Of a stretch of 64,000 nucleotides of DNA, positions 37,531 to 45,595 are shown in pieces (the stretch's first letter is position 1; each line of letters begins with the position of its first letter). The stretch is from JAKIVR01 sp035933635 (GTDB lineage: Archaea; Thermoplasmatota; Thermoplasmata; Lutacidiplasmatales; UBA184): positions 124,001 to 188,000 of the forward strand of contig DASYYY010000021.1 in the NCBI GenBank assembly GCA_035933635.1. The letters are read 5' to 3'. Made by a program: the position numbers and the translations under genes. Below the pieces are notes generated by a model. That model saw only the letters and a list, made by a program, of their open reading frames with translations. It was not told the DNA's origin and did not search any database.

Positions 37531-38186
37531 AGACCTGCGTGAAGTTCTGTGGAGTGCGGACCGCCGAGGAACTCGCGCTCGTCCCCGAAGGTGGCGCTGC
37601 CGGCTTCGTCGTCGAAGTGGAGGGAAACCCTCGCTCGGTCCAGATCGACGAAGTTCCTCCGCTGATCGAGCGGCTGGGTAGTGGCGCGGAAGCCTGGGCG
37701 GTCGTCGTGAACCCGACGGCCGACCTGGTCCATCGTCTCTACGACGAGGCGGGAGTGGACCGCGTCCAGGTCTACGGAAGCCTCCCGTCGGGACTCGAGT
37801 TCCTCGAGATCCATCACCTGGTGCCCTCGATCCCGATCGCCCCGGGCACCGATCCGATCGGGGAGGTTCCCAAGATCCCTCCCGCCGAGGATTACCCGCG
37901 TCTCCACCTGGACGCCAGCGCCGATGCGCTCGACTCCGGCAGCGCGGTACGCCCGGAGTGGGGGATGTGTGCCCGCCTGGTCGACAGCCACCCGGGCCGG
38001 AAGTTCACCCTCGCCGGTGGTCTTACTCCGGAGAACGTGGCCGACGGGCTCCGGACCGTCCGCCCATGGGGCGTCGACGTCTCGGCGGGCGTGGAGTCCG
38101 CCCCGGGTCGGAAGGACCTGGAGCGGATGCGGGCGTTCGTGGCGGCGGTCGAGGCCTTCGAGGCCTCCGAACGGCCCGGCGGCTAG
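37527..38186 (+). CDS. trpF: Phosphoribosylanthranilate isomerase
   Basis: 219 aa from GTG at 37527, overlapping the aspartokinase TGA. VKFCGVRTAEE has the catalytic Cys region of TrpF. AWAVVVNPTADLVHRLYDEAGVDRVQVYG, then KFTLAGGLTPENVADGLRTVRPWGVDVSAGVESAPGRKDLERMRAFVAAV is the C-terminal catalytic Asp and phosphate-binding segment. It isomerises PRA in tryptophan synthesis. No other trp genes follow. Its 3' end overlaps, on the opposite strand, the tail of the regulator gene. Some members act on both PRA and histidine intermediates, but the KFCG form is TrpF. Confidence 0.88.
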   Translation: MKTCVKFCGVRTAEELALVPEGGAAGFVVEVEGNPRSVQIDEVPPLIERLGSGAEAWAVVVNPTADLVHRLYDEAGVDRVQVYGSLPSGLEFLEIHHLVPSIPIAPGTDPIGEVPKIPPAEDYPRLHLDASADALDSGSAVRPEWGMCARLVDSHPGRKFTLAGGLTPENVADGLRTVRPWGVDVSAGVESAPGRKDLERMRAFVAAVEAFEASERPGG

Positions 38187-38970
38187 TCCGGATCGCCTCC
38201 GACCGGTCCGTCCCGAGGACCTCGGGGCTGCGCAGTCGATCGAGAAGCTCGTCGTGCTTGCGCTCGTCCGCCGCCATGCTCTCCCAGAGCAGGCGCATCA
38301 CGCCGCCCAGTGTGCCCCCTATGGAGGGTACCGAGGTGGACTCGGCGGCCTGTTCGCGGGCGATCAGCCGTTCGACCTCCTCGCGGGTGATCCCGGAGGC
38401 GCGCGTCCGGCTGACCCCTCGGTCCAGGTAGGTCGCCAGCGAGGCGACGATCTCGGCGTGTCGCAGGCTGTCGGAGGCGATCTGCCGGAAGACCGCACGG
38501 GTCAGCTCGTCGCGGGACTTCTGAGCGAGCCGCATGCACTCTGCCACCGCGGCCTGCTCCCCCGCGATACGGCGGCGCAGCGCCCGGCGGATCGCGACGC
38601 GCTCGCGTGCGTCGCTCAGCTCGGCCGGGGAGGGCTCACCCAACCCCCTCGGCCCGGTCCCGACCGCTTCGGCGATGGAGATGGCCGTGTCAAGAATGCG
38701 GCGGGTCGGATCGGCTCCCGGTCCGCCGGGAACGGCCAGCTCCTGAGCGAGCTCGCGCACCAGCTGGCGGACCGACTTGTGCGCCTCGAGGGCCGAGAGG
38801 CGACCCCCCAGCCTCTTTCCGGAAAGATACTGGGAAACGGCGGACGGAACGAGCCCCAGCCGCTCGGCGGCGCGGCGCTCGGGCAGACCCAGCCCTTCGA
38901 CAAGCTCCCGTGCGACCATCGCCTGGGTCAGCTGGACCCAGACCGCGGGAGAGGCGGAGGCTTCGGCCAC
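38023..38970 (-). CDS. HTH transcriptional regulator with ferritin-like C-terminal domain
   Basis: 315 aa from GTG at 38968-38970. LTQAMVARELVEGLGLPERRAAERLGLVPSAVSQYLSGKR (about residues 14-53) is the HTH of the archaeal COG2522 regulators. Residues ~130-245 are a helical bundle with RIAGEQAAVAECM, SDSLRHAEIVASL and MAADERKHDELL; the last gives an E-x2-H, which looks ferritin-like, though one carboxylate position is Ser. The last ~65 residues are Arg/Pro-rich and overlap trpF on the other strand by 164 bases, probably a non-conserved tail. It diverges from the ZIP transporter, so metal-dependent control of that gene is the likely job (inference). Confidence 0.7.
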   Translation of the reverse strand: MAEASASPAVWVQLTQAMVARELVEGLGLPERRAAERLGLVPSAVSQYLSGKRLGGRLSALEAHKSVRQLVRELAQELAVPGGPGADPTRRILDTAISIAEAVGTGPRGLGEPSPAELSDARERVAIRRALRRRIAGEQAAVAECMRLAQKSRDELTRAVFRQIASDSLRHAEIVASLATYLDRGVSRTRASGITREEVERLIAREQAAESTSVPSIGGTLGGVMRLLWESMAADERKHDELLDRLRSPEVLGTDRSEAIRTSRRAVRRPRRPRPPPRTPASAPGPSDPGRTPRPPRRRRPMGGRSGARRPRSPE

Positions 38971-39038
38971 GCCGCGCCGATGATCGGCGCCTCAAAAGCG
39001 CTGGGAGTCGACCGGACCGCGCGGAGACGGCCTCGCCA

Positions 39039-39090
39039 TCACAGTGTGAACGCCACGGAGGGATTCGTCACAATGTACACAACCCTTAAG
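39039..39090 (+). promoter_or_regulatory. ZIP promoter with TCACA operator repeats
   Basis: TCACAGTGTGA (39039-39049) is a perfect 5-bp-arm palindrome. A second TCACA starts at 39068 in TCACAATGTACAC, which contains the palindrome TGTACA. CTTAAG at 39085-39090, about 30 bases before the ATG at 39119, is the TATA-like box. The regulator's GTG at 38970 lies 69 bases left of the first palindrome. Sites just upstream of a TATA box fit control by the divergently encoded regulator. Confidence 0.5.
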
Positions 39091-39118
39091 TGCCGCCCGG
39101 CCGCACTCGACGTCGCGG

Positions 39119-39883
39119 ATGCAGGACCTGGCGGAGTTCCTCGCCCTGACGGTGGCGATGGCGCTTGCCATCTTCCTGTCGTGGCCGGTGGTCATGAGCC
39201 GCCGGATTCAGGGCCGTGCGGCCGTCGTGCTCAATGCGATGGCCCTTGGCATCCTGGTGTTCCTGCTCGCCGACATCTGGGGCAATGTCTCGGGCATCCT
39301 CGCCGGCCAAGAGCCACTGTTCCTGACGGTGCCCGCCTACGATGCGGTGTTCTTGCTCGCCGCGCTCGGAACGTTCGGCGCGCTGTTCCTGATCGATTCC
39401 CGATCGGGACACTCCTTCGCCGAGAACCCGGTCGAAACCTCGTTCATCATCGCCATCGCCATGGGGCTGCAGAACCTGACCGAGGGTCTGGTCTTCGGGG
39501 CGGCGTGGGTCGCCGGCGCCGTCAGCCTCTCGCTCGTGATCTTCGTCGGGTTCGCGCTGCAGAACATTTCCGAGGGATTCCCCATCGCCGCGCCGTTGCT
39601 GGGTTCGAAGGAACGTCACGCCGGCCGGTTGGCGACCTTCTTCCTGGTGGGAGGCCTCCCGACCATCCTCGGCGGGATCGTGGGGTTCTACCTGCACCCG
39701 ACGGTGCTGGAGTTACTGTTCAACTCCGCCGCGCTCGGAGCGATCCTGTACGTCCTGCTGCAGATGTTCCGCGCGGCCTTCCGACCGGCGGAGTCCCGCG
39801 AGGCGACGCTCGCCCGGAATCGGCTGGTCTACCTGGGCATCGTGGGCGGTTTCGTACTCGGCTTCGTGGTCAATGCGTTCTGA
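39119..39883 (+). CDS. ZIP family metal transporter with Gln in place of the motif His
   Basis: 254 aa, eight predicted membrane helices. The paired ZIP motifs are MGLQNLTEGLVFGAA (helix 4) and GFALQNISEGFPIAAPL (helix 5). In most ZIPs these read HNxxEG; here both His are Gln, while Asn and Glu are kept. These residues line the binuclear metal site, so metal choice or affinity may be changed. ZIPs normally carry Zn2+, Fe2+ or Mn2+ into the cytoplasm. The loop between helices 3 and 4 lacks a His-rich stretch. Controlled probably by the divergent HTH/ferritin-like protein. Confidence 0.8.
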   Translation: MQDLAEFLALTVAMALAIFLSWPVVMSRRIQGRAAVVLNAMALGILVFLLADIWGNVSGILAGQEPLFLTVPAYDAVFLLAALGTFGALFLIDSRSGHSFAENPVETSFIIAIAMGLQNLTEGLVFGAAWVAGAVSLSLVIFVGFALQNISEGFPIAAPLLGSKERHAGRLATFFLVGGLPTILGGIVGFYLHPTVLELLFNSAALGAILYVLLQMFRAAFRPAESREATLARNRLVYLGIVGGFVLGFVVNAF

Positions 39884-39940
39884 GCTCCCCGAGGGCGGTG
39901 CCGTCGGCCCGGCCCTCGCGTTCGGGAGCGCGGTACGGAT

Positions 39941-41002
39941 TCAGGGGCGGATCCGTTCGAGCTCGAGACAGCGGACCTCGCCATCGGTCCGGACGCCGGC
40001 AAGAAGGAACTGTTTGCGCACGCCCTGGGCCAAGCGGACCTGCCCGGCCGCCACGGGCCAGGTCGAACGATGCGCCTCGGGCACGGCCTGGAGCAGGTAG
40101 CGCGCGTGGGTGTGCTCGGGGTCGCGGACGTAGGCGCGGAAATGGGCACCGTACTTGAACCCCGTCTTGACGATCAGACCGCGGTCACGCAGCCAGCGGT
40201 ACGCTGCGCGTCGGGTGGCGAACCCCGGGTCCAGGCGCGAGGCCCGCCGTTCCAGCGCGGACAGCCCCATCGTACGATGCGTGCCGGCGTGACGTAGGGT
40301 CAGCGCCTGGCGCTCGGCAAGGAACGCGGCCTCGACGAAGGACAGCTCGAGGCGGGCTCCGATCCGGCTCCCGAATCCCCCCTCGTGGCCGAGCAGTTCG
40401 ACCGCGGCGGGGTCGATGATCGTCACGCGATCCTCGTTGACCAGGGCATCGACGGGATCGGCCGGCATTTTGGGGGTCCGTACCCCGTTCGGGGTGGGGG
40501 CGGCGACCCGGTAGTAGGTCAGGTCGGATTCTTCGTCGATCACGCCCAGGAGGAGGGTCTTGCGCGCGGCGCGTGCTCGGTCGAACAGGGCTTGGAGTTC
40601 GGAAAGGTCGAACGGCGCGCGCTCGGAGATCGGCTGGACCCAGAAGCGTGCGGGCGTCTTGTGGAGCGTGCCTCCCCGTGGCAGGACGGCGAACCGCGCG
40701 GGAGGAGGGTTGGAACGCACCACATAGCCCCGCTGGCGCAGATCACGGTACACCAGGTACGGGACGGGAAAGCCCGGCTCGGCCCGGACCGCCCGGCGCA
40801 TGACCTCGGTCCAGGCGAGCGCGTGCCCGGCCCGGTCGGTCACCGCCAGCCGGCCCATCTCCGCCAGGTAGACGGATTCGGCCCGGTCGAGGGTGAGCCC
40901 GGGTGCGCCGACCGTCCCGAAGAACCCCCGCCCGTAGACCGCCCCCGCTTCGGAAGCGTCCTCGACGAGGACCGTCGCGTCCTCGGCGATGACCCCGCTC
41001 AC
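39941..41002 (-). CDS. endA: tRNA splicing endonuclease (EndA), two-repeat type
   Basis: 353 aa from GTG at 41000-41002, overlapping the pyrE stop. It contains two similar halves. The N-terminal half (FGTVGAPGLTLDRAESVYLAEMGRLAV... VVRSNPPPARFAVLPRG) lacks the catalytic set. The C-terminal half is catalytic: KTGFKYGAHFRAYVRDPEHTHARYLLQAV gives the Tyr and His, and LAQGVRKQFLLAGV the Lys. This matches the alpha2-type (two-unit, homodimeric) archaeal EndA. It cuts bulge-helix-bulge introns; a predicted substrate, the T-loop intron of tRNA-Glu, is in this window at 54862-54964. Confidence 0.88.
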   Translation of the reverse strand: MSGVIAEDATVLVEDASEAGAVYGRGFFGTVGAPGLTLDRAESVYLAEMGRLAVTDRAGHALAWTEVMRRAVRAEPGFPVPYLVYRDLRQRGYVVRSNPPPARFAVLPRGGTLHKTPARFWVQPISERAPFDLSELQALFDRARAARKTLLLGVIDEESDLTYYRVAAPTPNGVRTPKMPADPVDALVNEDRVTIIDPAAVELLGHEGGFGSRIGARLELSFVEAAFLAERQALTLRHAGTHRTMGLSALERRASRLDPGFATRRAAYRWLRDRGLIVKTGFKYGAHFRAYVRDPEHTHARYLLQAVPEAHRSTWPVAAGQVRLAQGVRKQFLLAGVRTDGEVRCLELERIRP

Positions 41003-41541
41003 GAGCGCGGTCCCCGCAGCTGCGAGAGCGTCGCGAGCGACTCGAGCTCGACCCCGATCGTCCGGAGCCGCTCCCGGCCCCCCTGCTCGCGGTCGACCAC
41101 GGTCAGGGCGCGGTCGACCTCCGCGCCGGCCTCGCGCAGCACCTCGACGGTGTCGACCAGGCTTCCGCCCGTGGTCGTCACATCCTCGATGACGAGCGTC
41201 TTCGCCCCCCGAGGTACATCGCCCTCGTACCGCCGGCCGGTCCCGTGGGCGCGTCCGGGTTTGCGTACGACCACGTACGGCCGATTCGTCTCGAGCGCCA
41301 CCGCCACCACCAGCGGGACCGCGCCGAGCTCCATACCGGCCAACAGCGCCTCGTCCTCGACCCACCGGCCGAGCCGGCCGGCGAGGACGCGCAGCCGCTC
41401 GGGCCGGGTCCAGACCTGCTTGATGTCGACGTAGACGTCGCTCTCCTGGCCGCTCGTCAGCACGAACTTGCCGAATCGCACGGCGCCCGCCTCCAACAAC
41501 AGCGAACGGATGTCCGGACCGGCGTCGGGGAGCGCACTCAC
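40999..41541 (-). CDS. pyrE: Orotate phosphoribosyltransferase
   Basis: 180 aa from GTG at 41539-41541. FGKFVLTSGQESDVYVDIKQVW is the N-terminal orotate/OPRTase signature; VVVRKPGRAHGTG is the flexible catalytic loop and LVIEDVTTTGGSLVDTVEVLREAGAEV the PRPP-binding motif. It converts orotate and PRPP to OMP. 4-base overlaps on both sides link it to carS and endA. Confidence 0.92.
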   Translation of the reverse strand: MSALPDAGPDIRSLLLEAGAVRFGKFVLTSGQESDVYVDIKQVWTRPERLRVLAGRLGRWVEDEALLAGMELGAVPLVVAVALETNRPYVVVRKPGRAHGTGRRYEGDVPRGAKTLVIEDVTTTGGSLVDTVEVLREAGAEVDRALTVVDREQGGRERLRTIGVELESLATLSQLRGPRS

Positions 41542-42116
41542 CAGGGCACCTTCTTCAGACCCCACCAGTAGCCGATGTAGTTGAACGCGACGTGTAGACC
41601 GAGGGTGAAGACGATCGTCCAAAGGGCCCCCCACCACGACAGGAACGTGGGGACGAACACCGACGGGTAGATCGCCAGCCCGAGCCCGACCGGGACGGCC
41701 ACGAACAGGAGCTGGTCGAGCGGGAACATGCGGCCGCCGGCCTCGATGCCCCTCCGGCGCTTGATGAACGAACCGATCGCATCCCCGACGAGCGCCCCGG
41801 CCGTCAGCAGGAGGATGACCGGGACGGCCCCGAGCAGGGTGGCGGCGTAGGCCGGCACCACCCGGAGGGTCGCCGGGGCGATGGAGACGAGCCAGTTCTG
41901 GAGGAGGCCGACCCAAATCGGGAACAGCGAGCCGACGATGAAACCGCTCCAGGTCTTCGAGTTCCCGAGCACCCGACGCCCGTCCGAGGCCAGCGTGCGG
42001 CCGAAGTCCATCGCCGGCCCCCGGCCCTTGGGGAAGGTCGCCGATGCGTTGGCCAGGTACGCCGGTAGCAGCACCCACAGCACTGCGGCCGCGGCGAGCC
42101 AGACGGCGTCGACCAC
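41538..42116 (-). CDS. carS: CDP-archaeol synthase
   Basis: 192 aa from GTG at 42114-42116, an integral membrane protein with about five helices. LLPAYLANASATF at the N-terminus, NSKTWSGFIVGSLF, GDAIGSFIKRRRGIEAGGRMFPLDQLLFV (the CTP-transferase-like motif with Asp and Arg-Arg) match the CarS/DUF46 family. It activates digeranylgeranylglyceryl phosphate with CTP before polar head groups are added. GGGP and DGGGP synthases lie on the same strand 3.5-5 kb upstream, so most of the lipid core pathway is in one region. Confidence 0.9.
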   Translation of the reverse strand: MVDAVWLAAAAVLWVLLPAYLANASATFPKGRGPAMDFGRTLASDGRRVLGNSKTWSGFIVGSLFPIWVGLLQNWLVSIAPATLRVVPAYAATLLGAVPVILLLTAGALVGDAIGSFIKRRRGIEAGGRMFPLDQLLFVAVPVGLGLAIYPSVFVPTFLSWWGALWTIVFTLGLHVAFNYIGYWWGLKKVPW

Positions 42117-42128
42117 GGCGGTCCCGGA

Positions 42129-43769
42129 TTACGGCTCCGTCACGTAATCGCAGATCGACGCCACCACGCCGGCCAACAGCCGCGGGTCGAGGCTCTCCTC
42201 GGCCTCGTGGATGTGCGCCTCGCGGTCCATGCTGCCGAACACGAGCGCCGGCAGCGGGTCGCCGGCCGGCGTCGTCAGTCCCACGAGGCTGCTGGCATCG
42301 GTGCCCCCGTACTCGCCGAAGACCCCGCGCGCGCCCAGACGTCGCTCCAGGATCCGCTCGAGCCGTCGGACATCGGGATGGTCCGCCGGGAGCGCGTATC
42401 CGCCACGCTGCCGGGAGGGGGGCGCGTCGATCGTGGCCCCCAGCGGGTGCAGTCGTATCCACTCGGAGATGGGGCCGAGGGTCCTCGCCCGTCCGTCCTC
42501 CAAACTGAACTCCGGTGGGAGTCGGACGTCGACCCCGAACGTGGCCTCCACCAGCGGGTCGTCCTCGATCTTGGCGTCGTTGATCGCCTCTTCGATCAGG
42601 GCCAACGCGGCGGGGACCGGGTTGAGGGCCAGGTGAGGGTAGCCCGCGTGGTAGCTCCGACCGACGACCGACATCGCCAGCGCTCCCGTCGGGATCGTGA
42701 GCGCCGTCGAATCGGTGCGGGCGAGCCGGTAGGGTTTGGGGACCTGCCGGAGCATCCAGTGCCGGAGCTCCAGCAGCTTCTCGCCGGGTCCTTCAAAGAC
42801 GAAGGTGACGGACTGGGCGATCTGGTTCGTGGCATCGGTCTCGGCGTGGAGGCGTGTGAGCCGGGGTCGCAGGGCCCCCCGGGCCGGGGTGGACAGATCG
42901 AACCGGGTGACCGTGGCCCGACCGGTGACCTTCTCTTCCGGGGCGGAGTGGTCCGGCCAGTCCGGCGAAGTGTACTGCGACTTCCAGCTCCGGGCGGTCT
43001 CGTGGAACCGGACCAGGTAGGTGCCGTAGACGACCACGGCCTCGTAGCTGACGGGGCGGTCGAACCCGGCATCGAGGAACAGCACGCCGGAGGAACCGGC
43101 GCTGACCCGTGGTGAGCCGTCCGGGATCAGCACGCCACATCCGCGGAGCAGACGGCCACGGTCCCCCTCGGGCAGCGCCGCGTCGTGGGCCTTGACGGCC
43201 TCCACGCCGCCCTCGCCACCGGTTTCCTCGTCACAGCAGACCACGAGCCGGACGTTGCGGGGGACGCCGGTGCGTGCCTTGAGACGCCGCAGTGCGAGCA
43301 GGCCGGCCACGACACCGCTTCCGAGGTCGTCGTTGGACCCCCGGCCGTAGTAGCGGCCGTTCGACCGGAAGGTCAGTTCGTGCGGAGGGCTCTTCCATCG
43401 CGCGAGCTGCTCGGCGGGCACCGGCACGACGTCGAGGTGGGCGAGGATGACCACGGTGTCGACCGCGCCGACGTCCAGCTCGACGATGACGTTCGGACGC
43501 GGGATCCCCCGCAGCCCCTTGCCGAGCACGGGGTCCTGGACCGGGTCGAAGATGCGGGCGGGGAGCCCCCATTCCCGCGCGAGTCGGACGAGCCGGTCGG
43601 CGATCGCCGGGTAGTTGGGCTTCTCCCAGCGACCGTGGGCGGGGTCCTCGAGGTTGGTCGGGGCGATCGCCACGAGCTCCGACAGCAACTGGAGCGCTTC
43701 GGGCTCGAGGGGTGGGTCACCGGACACGGAGTACTCGCCTCGTGCGCCGGACGTGCCGGCGGAACTCAT
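42129..43769 (-). CDS. M20 family metallopeptidase
   Basis: 546 aa. Metal and catalytic motifs: LAHLDVVPVP (His, Asp), GRGSNDDLGSGV (bridging Asp), CCDEETGGEGG (catalytic Glu and ligand Glu), YHAGYPH in the dimerisation domain and a C-terminal REAHIHEAEES with a His ligand. A long insertion between residues ~200 and 350 (SAGSSGVLFLDAGFD... to LHAETDATNQ) makes it longer than the usual ~400 aa. Family members are carboxypeptidases, dipeptidases or deacylases; the substrate cannot be named. The ATG overlaps the DUF2070 stop, and carS lies 12 bases downstream. Confidence 0.8.
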   Translation of the reverse strand: MSSAGTSGARGEYSVSGDPPLEPEALQLLSELVAIAPTNLEDPAHGRWEKPNYPAIADRLVRLAREWGLPARIFDPVQDPVLGKGLRGIPRPNVIVELDVGAVDTVVILAHLDVVPVPAEQLARWKSPPHELTFRSNGRYYGRGSNDDLGSGVVAGLLALRRLKARTGVPRNVRLVVCCDEETGGEGGVEAVKAHDAALPEGDRGRLLRGCGVLIPDGSPRVSAGSSGVLFLDAGFDRPVSYEAVVVYGTYLVRFHETARSWKSQYTSPDWPDHSAPEEKVTGRATVTRFDLSTPARGALRPRLTRLHAETDATNQIAQSVTFVFEGPGEKLLELRHWMLRQVPKPYRLARTDSTALTIPTGALAMSVVGRSYHAGYPHLALNPVPAALALIEEAINDAKIEDDPLVEATFGVDVRLPPEFSLEDGRARTLGPISEWIRLHPLGATIDAPPSRQRGGYALPADHPDVRRLERILERRLGARGVFGEYGGTDASSLVGLTTPAGDPLPALVFGSMDREAHIHEAEESLDPRLLAGVVASICDYVTEP

Positions 43770-45595
43770 GTAAGGAGGGCCACCACGACGACCGAGCTCG
43801 TTACCAACAGCAGGAACGTCGTGAGCGCGGCGTTGCCAAACACCGACAAAGTGTCACCGAGGGAGGTCAAAAGCCGAGCGGTCCACGCGGGGCCGAGCAC
43901 CTTGACACCGGGCACCTCGCGGGTGCCCGAGGCCACGGTGACCGGGGCGAGCGTCGCCCGGGCCGCTTGGACGACCTCGGAGACATCGCGGCGCAGCGCG
44001 TCGACCGCGTAGCGTTCGCCGACCGAGTTGATCCCCCCGTCGACCTCGTGGACGACGTGGTTGTCGGTGGTCAGCACCTCGGCGGCGTCGACCCCGCCTT
44101 TGAGACCGTCGAGGATCTTCTCCCGCATCCCCATCAGCAGGTTGTTCCCATCGATCAGGACGTAGGCGGTGGTCGCCCCGCCGGCCTCCACGACGAGCGC
44201 CGCGATCCCCTCCGGTCCGATCCCGTGGGTGGCGACCGAGTACCCCGTGCGCCGGGCGGTGCCGACCCGGATGGTCCCCGGGCGGGCCGCATGCAGCGCG
44301 GCGGTGATGCCGTTCTCGATGTCCCCGACGAGGGCGCGGTGCGTGGGGGAGCCGTAGGTGAGGTCGCCCTCGTCGTTCCAGTAGCAGTTGTGGGCGTCGA
44401 CGAAGGCCACCGTGGGGGTCTCGCCGCTGTAGGTCCGGCCGTAGAGCGGATCCACGACGGCGTAGTCGATGTCGTCGGAGGGCGCGGGGGCTTGGCTGAT
44501 CAGCACGACGGCGGTGTCCCCCAGGAGTTGGACCCGCGCCAACGAGCCCTCCCGGGGCGAAACAAGGGGGCTGGCCCGCGCTACGGCGGCGGGCCGGAGC
44601 TCCGACCGGAGCACGCGCAGCGCGTCGGTGACGCGCCGTAGCTCGGCCTCGCTCGGCAGGTCGAGATCGTGGTTGCAGGGCGTGTGCGGAACGAAGACGG
44701 TGCCCGATTCCGGACCCAGCGCCTCCCGGATCTTCCGGGGCAGGTCGCTCGCCCCCACCGCGGCGAACGGACCCGGATGCACCGTCGGGAGGGCGAGCGT
44801 CGCGACCGTCTCACTCCCGCGCCGGAACGCGACGAGGGTCACCCGGAGGTCGGCCACGATCGCGTGGCGACCGAAGAACTCCTCCAACTGCTGGGTCGCC
44901 TGGGGGTCCCGGCTGCTGACATGGTCGAGGAGCGGACGGATGAGCCCGACCCCCGAGGTGTCGAACTCCCTCCGGAGGGGCCGGTCCGCCGCCCGGAGCA
45001 GGAGCGCCGAGGTGAGGAAACCCAGGAGCAGGATCAGCCCGCTGGCGAGAAGCTGGGCGACATCGGGAGGATAGAGCACGAAGAATGCACCGAGGACGAC
45101 CAACGGTTGGATCAAGGACGCCGGGAGCGACCGGGAGTGGGCCGGATTCGACACCCCGAACAGACTGAGATGCCGGAACCAGACGGCCGGCCCTTGGGCG
45201 ACGATGATGACCCATGCCAGGCCCGGGACGGCGACCCCGGGGAGCAGGTCGACCAAGCCCCGCCAGAAGGCGAGGAAGGGTACGGCGAGCACAAGGACGA
45301 TCGCCGCGAGTAGCAGCGAGCGTCCGAGCGGCAGCTTCCCGCCCAGCGCTCGCGCGAGCGGTCCGGTGAGGAAACCCGCGACCACGGCGGCGAGAAAGAA
45401 GACCCCGAACCCGACGAGGAGCAGGGACTCCGGGGCTCCGAAACCCTCGGCCAGGATCCCGAGCACGAGGGACAGTCCGGTGATGTACAGGAGGGCGAGC
45501 GGCACGCTCGGGGCGCGGAAGAAGATCCCGGAGAAACGCTCGGTGCGCGGCGCAGCGGTCGGGCTGAACCCCGAGCGCGAGGGTTCAGTCGCCAC
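43766..45595 (-). CDS. DUF2070 family membrane protein with possible metallo-hydrolase domain
   Basis: 609 aa. Residues ~25-215 hold six or seven membrane helices; a soluble domain follows, ended by a final helix (AALTTFLLLVTSSVVVVALL). The soluble part has clustered polar motifs typical of metal sites: TVHPGPF, PHTPCNHDLDLPSE, VDAHNCYWN and TTDNHVVHEVDGG. DUF2070 is an archaeal family of unknown activity. Its end overlaps the M20 start and its start overlaps the GGGP synthase stop by 11 bases, so a link to membrane-lipid synthesis or turnover is possible (inference). Confidence 0.75.
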   Translation of the reverse strand: MATEPSRSGFSPTAAPRTERFSGIFFRAPSVPLALLYITGLSLVLGILAEGFGAPESLLLVGFGVFFLAAVVAGFLTGPLARALGGKLPLGRSLLLAAIVLVLAVPFLAFWRGLVDLLPGVAVPGLAWVIIVAQGPAVWFRHLSLFGVSNPAHSRSLPASLIQPLVVLGAFFVLYPPDVAQLLASGLILLLGFLTSALLLRAADRPLRREFDTSGVGLIRPLLDHVSSRDPQATQQLEEFFGRHAIVADLRVTLVAFRRGSETVATLALPTVHPGPFAAVGASDLPRKIREALGPESGTVFVPHTPCNHDLDLPSEAELRRVTDALRVLRSELRPAAVARASPLVSPREGSLARVQLLGDTAVVLISQAPAPSDDIDYAVVDPLYGRTYSGETPTVAFVDAHNCYWNDEGDLTYGSPTHRALVGDIENGITAALHAARPGTIRVGTARRTGYSVATHGIGPEGIAALVVEAGGATTAYVLIDGNNLLMGMREKILDGLKGGVDAAEVLTTDNHVVHEVDGGINSVGERYAVDALRRDVSEVVQAARATLAPVTVASGTREVPGVKVLGPAWTARLLTSLGDTLSVFGNAALTTFLLLVTSSVVVVALLT

